In this document: one piece after another, positions 6,676-11,736 of the stretch
How the letters are laid out: the number at the start of each line of letters is the position of its first letter
Position numbering within the stretch: position 1 is the first letter of the stretch
Origin: Nocardioides sp.
GTDB taxonomy: Bacteria; Actinomycetota; Actinomycetes; Propionibacteriales; Nocardioidaceae
Length of the DNA: 11,736 nt
NCBI GenBank assembly: GCA_003519585.1
Contig: DOWL01000251.1
Span: 16,998-28,733 of the forward strand
Direction of reading: 5' to 3'
The notes under the pieces: model-generated
Databases searched by the model: none
What the model saw: only the letters and a program-made list of their open reading frames with translations
What the model was told of the DNA's origin: nothing
Position numbers and translations under genes: made by a program

Positions 6676-7524
6676 GTGACCCTGCCCGTACGCCGCACGC
6701 TTGCGGCCGCAGCCGCCACCGCCACCCTGTTCGCGCTCGCCGGCTGCAACGGCGACGACAGCTCGGCAGACAAGGCCAGCGACCAGCCGGCCTCGTCGTC
6801 CTCGGCGACCGGCGAGTCGAGCCCGGACGCCTCGGATGCCGGTCCGAGCGACGGTGCTGACGCCCCGGCCGCGGGCACCGAGATCAGCGGTGCCGAGTTC
6901 GCCGGCGTCCTCAAGAAGGCGCTCGAGCAGGCCACCACCGCCCACCTCACCATGGACCTCGGTGGGACGCTCGGCTTCGGCGAGGGCGACGTCGACTACA
7001 CCACGTCGCCGCCGGAGATGGCGATGACGCTGTCGATGCCCACGCTCGGTGGTGACGTCGAGGCCCGCCTCGTCGACGGTGCGATGTACCTCAAGAGCCC
7101 GACCATGGGCGACAAGTGGATCTCCCTGCCCCTCGACGACGAAAGTTCGCCGCTCGGCGCGCTCGGTGGTCAACTCGACGTCAAGAAGCAGATGGAGACC
7201 TTCGCGGCGGCCGTCACCTCGGCGACGTACGACGGGGCCGAGGACGTCGATGGTGAGTCCCTCGACCATTACACCGCCACGGTCGACGCCCAGAAGATGA
7301 TCCAGGATCTCCCCTCCGCCGCGGTCGGCCAGGCCCAACTGCCCGACACTCTGACCCAAGAGTGGTGGCTCGACCAGGACGGGTACATCCGCAAGTTCTC
7401 CAGCGACTTCGGTCAGACCGCCACGACCATGACGATGTCCGACTGGGGCGCCGACGTGAACATCGAAGCGCCGCCCACCGACGAGGTGACGTCGCTCCCC
7501 GGGATGGGTGGTGCGGGCGCCTGA
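6676..7524 (+). CDS. Lipoprotein, LppX/LprAFG-like
   Basis: This 282-residue exported lipoprotein has a Lys/Arg-Arg start (RR at 6-7), a hydrophobic core, and the lipobox L-A-G-C with the lipidated cysteine at position 24. An Asp/Ser/Ala-rich linker follows (about 25-70). From about 72 onward the mature domain has alternating strands (TTAHLTMDLGGTLGF, MAMTLSMPTLGGDVEARLVDGAMYLKS, DHYTATVDAQKM, EWWLDQDGYIRKF). This pattern matches the actinobacterial LppX/LprAFG-like fold, whose members bind lipids in the cell envelope. The ligand here is unknown, and a generic 'lipoprotein' call is safest. The GTG start follows a GGGAG run. It is 32 bases downstream of the RDD gene on the same strand and probably co-transcribed with it. 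It is not a usual member of the lipA-glnA block. Confidence 0.85.
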   Translation: MTLPVRRTLAAAAATATLFALAGCNGDDSSADKASDQPASSSSATGESSPDASDAGPSDGADAPAAGTEISGAEFAGVLKKALEQATTAHLTMDLGGTLGFGEGDVDYTTSPPEMAMTLSMPTLGGDVEARLVDGAMYLKSPTMGDKWISLPLDDESSPLGALGGQLDVKKQMETFAAAVTSATYDGAEDVDGESLDHYTATVDAQKMIQDLPSAAVGQAQLPDTLTQEWWLDQDGYIRKFSSDFGQTATTMTMSDWGADVNIEAPPTDEVTSLPGMGGAGA

Positions 7525-7556
7525 CGCGCCGCTTTCGCCCGGGGTGGCGGTGGCCA

Positions 7557-7587
7557 ATCAACCTGGTCGAGCCCGCGGGCGGTTGAT
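7557..7587. terminator. Possible hairpin between convergent lipoprotein and DUF4191 genes
   Basis: ATCAACC (7557-7563) pairs with GGTTGAT (7581-7587), seven pairs, and the 17-base loop contains the ten-base palindrome GCCCGCGGGC. The site is in the 109-base gap between genes pointing at each other, where a bidirectional terminator is expected. The stem is short and no U tract is present, so this is tentative. Confidence 0.3.
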
Positions 7588-7633
7588 CTCCCACCGCTGC
7601 CCGGTCAAGGCAGCCCGGTGTTGACGTCGAACC

Positions 7634-8362
7634 TCAGCGACCGCGCAGGTTGCCGCGCATCCCCTTCATGCTGGTCGGCACCGGTCCCTTAGGGAGCGGG
7701 ATGGTCGACCGCTGGGCGTCCAGGGCCTTGATCCGGTTGAGGATGTCAGTCATCTCGGCGGGCTTCACGGAGCGGCCGAGCTTCTGCACGTAGCGGGTCA
7801 GCTTGGGCAGCGGGACCTCGCCTTCGCCATTGCCGCAGATGACCTCGTGGACGGGTACGTCGGCCACGACCCGCTCGTGCTTGCGCCTTTCGGTGGCCAG
7901 GAGCGTGCGGACACGGTTGGGGTTGCCCTCGCCGATCAGCACGATGCCGGGAGGACCGATGACCCGATGGACGACGTCCTGCTGCTTGGTGAATGCCACC
8001 GCGGGGTCGGTCCGCCAACCACGGCGCAGCATCCGGAGCGCGGCCGCGGCCGCGCCGGGCTGCCCCTCCATCTGGGAGTACGCCGAGCGCTGGGCGCGCC
8101 GCCCGAAGATGATCAGCGCCGCCAGCGTGCCGAACAGCAGCGCACCGACGACGGCGATGATCTTGCCCAGCAGGCTGTCGCCGGTCGGCAGCAGCACGAA
8201 GAACACCACGAACCCGAGCGCGCCGACCAGGAGGAACGCCCCGAGGATCCACAGGCCGATCCGGGGGTCGGTCTTCTTCGACATCCGGTAGGTCTCGCGG
8301 AACTGCTGGATCCGGCCGGTCTTGTCTGCATTGGACCCGGCCTGGGTCTTCTCCTTGGCCAT
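7634..8362 (-). CDS. DUF4191 membrane protein
   Basis: This protein of about 242 residues belongs to the actinobacterial DUF4191 family, found next to lipA in most actinobacteria (Rv2219 of M. tuberculosis). A basic N-terminus (MAKEKTQAGSNADKTGRIQQFRETYRMSKKTDPRI) precedes two membrane helices (about 37-58 and 66-87). A large cytoplasmic region follows, with KQQDVVHRVIGPPGIVLIGEGNPNRVRTLLATERRKHERV and the C-terminal basic tail SMKGMRGNLRGR. The function is unknown. The ATG start is chosen at the MAKEK sequence because homologues begin there; the frame stays open farther upstream inside lipA, but that part has no family character. The ribosome site is weak. The start lies 47 bases downstream of lipA on the same strand, so the two are probably co-transcribed. 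Confidence 0.93.
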   Translation of the reverse strand: MAKEKTQAGSNADKTGRIQQFRETYRMSKKTDPRIGLWILGAFLLVGALGFVVFFVLLPTGDSLLGKIIAVVGALLFGTLAALIIFGRRAQRSAYSQMEGQPGAAAAALRMLRRGWRTDPAVAFTKQQDVVHRVIGPPGIVLIGEGNPNRVRTLLATERRKHERVVADVPVHEVICGNGEGEVPLPKLTRYVQKLGRSVKPAEMTDILNRIKALDAQRSTIPLPKGPVPTSMKGMRGNLRGR

Positions 8363-8390
8363 GCGGCGGCGCTGCCTATCTCTCTGGTGC

Positions 8391-8410
8391 TCTGGGTCGC
8401 TCTGGGTCGT
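8391..8410. repeat. Two tandem copies of a ten-base unit
   Basis: TCTGGGTCGC and TCTGGGTCGT lie head to tail in the 47-base lipA/DUF4191 gap, reaching the last base of the lipA stop codon. This is a simple local duplication with no evident function. Confidence 0.35.
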
Positions 8411-9354
8411 CAGGCGGAGGCGCCCTGACGGGCCTCCATGGCCTGACGGTACAACCGGCCAGCGCGGTAGGACGAACGGACCAGCGGTCCCGACATCACC
8501 CCGGAGAAGCCGATCTGCTCGGCCTCGACCGCCAGCTCGACGAACTCCTCGGGCTTGACCCACCGCTCGACCGGGTGGTGGCGCAGCGAGGGGCGGAGGT
8601 ACTGGGTGATCGTGATCAGCTCGCAGCCGGCCTCGTGCAGGTCGCGCAGTGCCTGGGAGACCTCGGCACGGGTCTCGCCCATGCCGAGGATCAGGTTGGA
8701 CTTGGTGACCAGGCCGAAGTCGCGGGCCTGGGTCAGCACGTCGAGGGACCGTTCGTAGCGGAACGCCGGACGGATCCGCTTGAAGATCCGCGGCACCGTC
8801 TCGACGTTGTGGGCCAGCACCTCGGGCCGTGACTCGAACACCTCGCGCAGCAGCTCCGGCTTGCCGTTGAAGTCGGGGATGAGGTTCTCCACCCCGGTGC
8901 CTGGATTGAGCTCGTGGATGACCCGCACCGTCTCGGCGTACAGCCAGGCCCCGCCATCGGGCAGGTCGTCGCGGGCGACACCGGTGATGGTGGCGTACCG
9001 CAACTCCATCGACCGCACCGACTCGGCCACCCGGCGCGGCTCGTCGCGATCGAGCGGCTGCGGCTTGCCGGTGTCGATCTGGCAGAAGTCGCACCGCCGG
9101 GTGCACTGGTCGCCACCGATGAGGAAGGTCGCCTCGCGGTCCTCCCAGCACTCGAAGATGTTGGGGCAGCCCGCCTCCTGGCAGACGGTGTGCAGCCCCT
9201 CGGACTTCACCAGCGACTGCAGCTCGGTGTAGGCCGGCCCCATCTTCGCCCGGGTCTTGATCCACGAGGGTTTGCGCTCGATCGGCGTCTCGGCGTTGCG
9301 GACCTCGAGCCGCAGCAGCTTGCGGCCTTCCGGGGCGGCGGGCGCTTGAGTCAC
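8410..9354 (-). CDS. lipA: Lipoyl synthase (LipA)
   Basis: This cytoplasmic radical-SAM enzyme inserts two sulfurs into the octanoyl group on lipoyl domains of 2-oxoacid dehydrogenases and the glycine cleavage H protein. Both iron-sulfur sites are complete: the auxiliary cluster [12 protein letters not shown] (Cys58, 63, 69) and the radical-[11 protein letters not shown] (Cys84, 88, 91). The C-terminal RSSY (293-296), whose serine ligates the auxiliary cluster, is also present. The start is taken as GTG at 9354 because family members begin shortly before the [10 protein letters not shown] segment. An AGGG run lies eight bases upstream, and the longer in-frame ATG at 9417 adds a non-conserved leader. 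The length of about 314 residues is normal. In most actinobacteria lipB lies just upstream; here that place holds a divergent ArsR/SRPBCC pair. The DUF4191 gene follows closely and is probably co-transcribed. Confidence 0.97.
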   Translation of the reverse strand: MTQAPAAPEGRKLLRLEVRNAETPIERKPSWIKTRAKMGPAYTELQSLVKSEGLHTVCQEAGCPNIFECWEDREATFLIGGDQCTRRCDFCQIDTGKPQPLDRDEPRRVAESVRSMELRYATITGVARDDLPDGGAWLYAETVRVIHELNPGTGVENLIPDFNGKPELLREVFESRPEVLAHNVETVPRIFKRIRPAFRYERSLDVLTQARDFGLVTKSNLILGMGETRAEVSQALRDLHEAGCELITITQYLRPSLRHHPVERWVKPEEFVELAVEAEQIGFSGVMSGPLVRSSYRAGRLYRQAMEARQGASA

Positions 9355-9410
9355 GCGGTCAACCCTACGCGGGTGAGCCACCTCACTCCGACTTGGCGGG
9401 ACCGCTGCAG

Positions 9411-9439
9411 TTGGCAATTGGTAGCCAGATGGTTACCAT
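9411..9439 (+). promoter_or_regulatory. Promoter of the ArsR/SRPBCC pair, leaderless
   Basis: TTGGCA (9411-9416), a 17-base spacer and TACCAT (9434-9439) form a near-consensus housekeeping promoter. The last base of the -10 element is only seven bases before the GTG start at 9446, which would make the transcript leaderless. This is common in actinobacteria and agrees with the absence of any Shine-Dalgarno sequence before this start. Confidence 0.65.
9420..9437 (+). promoter_or_regulatory. Probable autoregulatory operator of the ArsR-type gene
   Basis: GGTAGCC (9420-9426) and GGTTACC (9431-9437) form an inverted repeat with one mismatch around AGAT. It fills the space between -35 and -10 and overlaps the -10 element. 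A repressor bound here would block the promoter, which fits an ArsR-family protein controlling its own gene. Confidence 0.6.
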
Positions 9440-9445
9440 TAGCTC

Positions 9446-9832
9446 GTGGATGCGTTCGGGGCCCTGGCCGACCCGGTGCGCCGCTCGCTGCTGTCCGAGC
9501 TAGCGACGTCGCCGCGTCGGGTGGTCGACCTCGCGGCGGGCCGCGAGATCAGCCGGCCGGCGGTCAGCAAGCACCTGCGCCTGCTGCTCGACGCCGGCGT
9601 CGTCACCGTGACCGACCGCGGCCGCGAGCGGGTCTATGCGCTCGACCGGGAGGCGCTGAACGCGGTGACGACGTACGTCGCCTCCCTGACCGCGACCAGA
9701 CCTGCTCCGCTGACGGGTCCGGCCCTGGACGCACTCGACACCGAGGTGCGCCGGACCACCCGCGAACGACGTACGGCCGCCGCCGGCACCGACCTACAGC
9801 ACCAGCACGACCGGAAAGAGGAGACCGCATGA
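9446..9832 (+). CDS. ArsR-family winged-helix repressor
   Basis: This 128-residue DNA-binding protein of the ArsR/HTH_20 type opens with AFGALADPVRRSLLSEL (3-19), typical of the family. Its helix-turn-helix is at about 26-50, with the recognition helix ISRPAVSKHLRLLLDAGVV (35-53), followed by a wing containing DRGRERVYAL (57-66). The metal-binding cysteine motif of classical ArsR sensors (ELCVCDL) is absent; the protein has no cysteine, so it probably does not sense arsenic. The C-terminus is basic and low-complexity. The GTG start is supported by the leaderless promoter. The stop overlaps the next start (ATGA), so the SRPBCC protein is translated with it. Pairs of this kind are common in actinobacteria, and the repressor probably controls its own operon. 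Confidence 0.92.
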   Translation: MDAFGALADPVRRSLLSELATSPRRVVDLAAGREISRPAVSKHLRLLLDAGVVTVTDRGRERVYALDREALNAVTTYVASLTATRPAPLTGPALDALDTEVRRTTRERRTAAAGTDLQHQHDRKEETA

Positions 9833-10326
9833 CCCCGACCGGCACCATCGAGCAGCGTGACGGGGAGTTCGTCCTCGTCCAGACCCGGACCTTCGACGCC
9901 CCGATCGAGGACGTGTGGGCGGCGGTCACCGAGCCGGAGCGGCTGGCTCGCTGGATCGGGAGCTGGACCGGTGATCCGACGTCGGGGAGCGTGGAGTTCC
10001 GGATGCTCTTCGAGGGCGAGGACCACGCCGGCGAGGAGATGGAGATCCGGGTCTGCGAGCCGCCCCGGCGGCTGCACCTCACCTCCCGGGTGGGGGAGGA
10101 GGTCTGGCTGCTCGAGCTCGACCTCGCCCATGCCGACGGGGTGACGACGCTGACCTTCTGCCAACCCCGCGTCACCCAGGAGCAGGTCGGTGGCGTCGGC
10201 CCCGGCTGGGACTACTACCTCGATCGGCTCGTCGACGTCGAGACCGGGGCAGACCCGTCGCTGCGCGACTTCGACCGCGACTACTACCCCGCGACCTCGG
10301 AGCACTACACGTCGCAGTACCCCTGA
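9829..10326 (+). CDS. SRPBCC (Aha1/START-like) protein
   Basis: This 165-residue protein has the activator-of-Hsp90-homologue/START-like fold. The N-terminal part has the family hallmark RTFDAPIEDVWAAVTEPERLARWIG (20-44). Strands such as GSVEFRML and MEIRVCEPPRRLHLTS follow, with a central GVTTLTF strand (104-110) and a C-terminal helix GPGWDYYLDRLVDVETG (124-140). Members bind a hydrophobic ligand in a central cavity; the substrate is unknown and no catalytic residue can be named. The ATG overlaps the stop of the ArsR gene by four bases and is preceded by AAAGAGGAG, so the pair is an operon. The gene is tail-to-tail with the ABC permease gene, 25 bases apart. The ligand may be the signal sensed by the repressor, but this is only inferred from the pairing. 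Confidence 0.93.
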   Translation: MTPTGTIEQRDGEFVLVQTRTFDAPIEDVWAAVTEPERLARWIGSWTGDPTSGSVEFRMLFEGEDHAGEEMEIRVCEPPRRLHLTSRVGEEVWLLELDLAHADGVTTLTFCQPRVTQEQVGGVGPGWDYYLDRLVDVETGADPSLRDFDRDYYPATSEHYTSQYP

Positions 10327-10357
10327 GTCGACGCTCGCGACTCCGCACCCCTCAGGG
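10321..10357. terminator. Inverted repeat at the converging gene ends
   Basis: CCCTGAG (10321-10327) pairs with CTCAGGG (10351-10357), and an alternative inner stem is GAGTCG (10325-10330) with CGACTC (10338-10343). Both stop codons, TGA on + and TGA on -, lie inside the outer arms. A shared bidirectional terminator is plausible, but the stems are short and mutually exclusive in part, and there is no U tract. Confidence 0.4.
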
Positions 10358-11296
10358 CAGGTCGCGCCGACGGAACGACGCCAGTGACCCGACGAGCACC
10401 ACGGCCAGGATCACGGCGAAGTACACCGCGGAGTCGGAGCGCTCGATGTGCCGGACCGGCACGCAGTCGGCGCTGAAGCAGTCGTCGTAGACGTAATAGT
10501 CGTAGCCGCCCACGACCCACGCCACGAAGTTCCCCCAGGGCATGACCCGTTCGGCCGACGCGACCCCCGCGGCCACCAGGATGACGCCCCCGAACCCGGT
10601 CGCGAACAGCACGCCCAAGGTGGCGACGGTGCTCCGCAGCAGCATGGTCAGCCCGAAGCCGAGCAGCCCCGCGGCGCACACGACCATCACCCCCAGCACG
10701 ACCTGTTTGTACGCCGCCGCGACGGCCAGGTCGGGCTGGTCGAGGTTGCGGAGCGACGACACGGCGTACAGCCCGGTCCAGTGAGCCAGCAGCACGAGCG
10801 TCGAGAGCAGAGTTGCGACCAGCCCGACCGCCAGCAACTTGGCCAGCCAGACCCGGTGGCGGCGCGGTTCGAACAGCAGTTGGTTGCTGATCGACCCGGT
10901 GTTCCAGTCGTGGCCGGCGAAGGTGGTGCCGACCAGGAGCAGCACCAGGGTCAGCAGCGCGATCGCAGCGGGGCCACTGTTGGACTCGCGCTCGGCGCGC
11001 AGGTCGAGCTCGGCCTCGCCGTAGTAGCCGCTGATCACCCGCTCGCAGGCTCGCTGAACACCGTCGGATCCGCCCTGGTCGACGCCGTACCGGCGCGGAT
11101 GCGCCACGCAGTCCTCGACCTGGGTGAGGACCTCCTTGCCGTACTGCTCCACCACCTCGTCGAACGGCTTGGCCTCGGTGCTGACCACGGTCGCGGCGAA
11201 GACCAGGGCGGGCGCCACGACGCCGAGCGCGAGGAGGGCGAGTACGGCGCGTCGCCAGCGCAGCCGGGTCAGCTCGACGCGTAGCAGGCCGATCAT
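10352..11296 (-). CDS. ABC-2-type transporter permease
   Basis: This integral membrane protein of about 314 residues is the permease partner of the ATPase encoded upstream. A positively charged start (MIGLLRVELTRLRWRRA) leads into helix one (about 18-38). A long extracytoplasmic loop follows (about 40-108), with about five more helices at 109-128, 155-175, 198-218, 224-245 and 291-307. The segment GHDWNTGSISNQLLFEPRRHRVWLAKLLA (128-156) is characteristic of ABC-2 permeases of this type. The two outside loops carry two pairs of cysteines (63/84 and 273/278), which could form disulfides. The ATG overlaps the ATPase stop by four bases, so translation is coupled. The substrate is unknown; such two-gene units usually export drugs, peptides or lipids. 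Confidence 0.9.
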   Translation of the reverse strand: MIGLLRVELTRLRWRRAVLALLALGVVAPALVFAATVVSTEAKPFDEVVEQYGKEVLTQVEDCVAHPRRYGVDQGGSDGVQRACERVISGYYGEAELDLRAERESNSGPAAIALLTLVLLLVGTTFAGHDWNTGSISNQLLFEPRRHRVWLAKLLAVGLVATLLSTLVLLAHWTGLYAVSSLRNLDQPDLAVAAAYKQVVLGVMVVCAAGLLGFGLTMLLRSTVATLGVLFATGFGGVILVAAGVASAERVMPWGNFVAWVVGGYDYYVYDDCFSADCVPVRHIERSDSAVYFAVILAVVLVGSLASFRRRDLP

Positions 11297-11736
11297 CGCT
11301 CGCCGCCCATCCGGTCGCGCTCGGTGAGCGAGAGGAAGACCGACTCGAGGTCGGCGTGCAGCGGGGTGAGCTCGGTGAGCCAGACGCCTGCCTCGCCGAG
11401 CGCCCGGGTCACCTCGCCGGGCTGCTCCGTGCCGACCACGAGCCCGCCAGACTCCTCGCGCAGCACGGTCAGGCCCGCCGCGGTGAGCGCCGTGCGGGCT
11501 GCCGCGAGGTCGGGGGCGACGACCCGGTGGGTAGTCGTTGCGCCGACCAGGTCGGCGACCGGACCGGAGGCCAAGGTGCGACCGTTGCCGAGGATCGTGG
11601 CGCTGGTGCACACCTGCTGCACCTCGGCGAGGATGTGCGAGCTCAGCAGCACGGTGACGCCATCGCGACCCAGGCCGCGGATCACCTCGCGCACCTCCCG
11701 GATACCGGCGGGGTCGAGGCCGTTGGTCGGCTCGTC
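11293..11736 (-). CDS. ABC transporter ATPase, C-terminal part, cut by window edge
   Basis: The last 147 codons of an ATP-binding cassette subunit are present; the N-terminal part (Walker A, Q-loop, signature) is beyond the window. The visible part begins at the Walker B end and D-loop, DEPTNGLDPAGIREV, and continues through TVLLSSHILAEVQQVC with the switch histidine (SSH). The final region (LVGATTTHRVVA...) is an accessory domain common in actinobacterial drug/peptide exporter ATPases. The stop overlaps the permease start by four bases (ATGA), giving a two-gene transporter. The substrate cannot be told. Confidence 0.93.
   Translation of the reverse strand, partial: DEPTNGLDPAGIREVREVIRGLGRDGVTVLLSSHILAEVQQVCTSATILGNGRTLASGPVADLVGATTTHRVVAPDLAAARTALTAAGLTVLREESGGLVVGTEQPGEVTRALGEAGVWLTELTPLHADLESVFLSLTERDRMGGER

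Noticed and set aside
7634..9265. 543-residue - strand frame extending DUF4191 through lipA
   Set aside because: The upstream 300 codons are an out-of-frame reading of lipA; DUF4191 homologues begin at the MAKEK sequence at 8362.
9355..9417. Longer lipA start at 9417
   Set aside because: The extra 21 residues are not conserved in the family and would run into the ArsR promoter; the GTG at 9354 fits the usual length.
8914..10326. 470-residue + strand frame fused to the SRPBCC protein
   Set aside because: The N-terminal part is antisense to lipA and out of frame with the ArsR gene. The SRPBCC family start and the ATGA overlap at 9829 are much better supported.
10352..11611. 419-residue - strand frame extending the ABC permease
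   Set aside because: The extra N-terminal part is an out-of-frame reading of the ATPase gene; the permease start with ATGA coupling is clear.

Overview
The window is GC-rich, densely coded DNA from an actinobacterium. GTG starts are frequent, there are ATGA stop/start overlaps, and one transcript looks leaderless. The order lipA - DUF4191 gene - RDD gene - glnA is the conserved actinobacterial neighbourhood (in Mycobacterium tuberculosis lipA, Rv2219, Rv2219A, glnA1). A type III glutamine synthetase, a small lipoprotein and a DUF4396 protein lie inside this block, and lipB is not next to lipA. A member of the Nocardioidaceae or a relative would fit, but that is inference.

Layout. Positions 1-231 are non-coding, with one DevR-like dyad near 183-195. 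Next on the + strand are a membrane protein with a degenerate kinase-like helix pair (232-933) and a flavin-binding split-barrel protein of the pyridoxamine-phosphate-oxidase type (1035-1451). On the - strand come glnA (type I glutamine synthetase, 1593-3011) and glnN (type III, 3145-5322), each with its own upstream region. glnA has a textbook four-element GlnR box at 3061-3098, and glnN has a weaker one at 5386-5412. Further - strand is a His-rich DUF4396 membrane protein (5442-6122). It diverges from a + strand RDD membrane protein (6233-6643) around a perfect CsoR-type palindrome (6173-6193). A + strand lipoprotein (6676-7524) follows. The DUF4191 gene (7634-8362) and lipA (8410-9354) are on the - strand. 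A divergent + strand pair encodes an ArsR-type repressor and an SRPBCC protein (9446-10326). The window ends with a - strand ABC exporter pair: a complete permease (10352-11296) and the C-terminal part of its ATPase (11293-11736, cut by the window edge).

Working together: glnA and glnN are two unrelated-length routes of ammonium assimilation, probably both under nitrogen control. lipA supplies lipoyl cofactor. DUF4396 looks like a metal- (probably copper-) responsive membrane protein. The ArsR/SRPBCC pair is probably a self-regulated unit expressed from a leaderless mRNA. No mobile element, CRISPR array, tRNA or rRNA was seen. The most notable signals are the regulatory palindromes, above all the CsoR-like site in front of the uncharacterised DUF4396 gene and the nitrogen-control boxes in front of the two glutamine synthetases.
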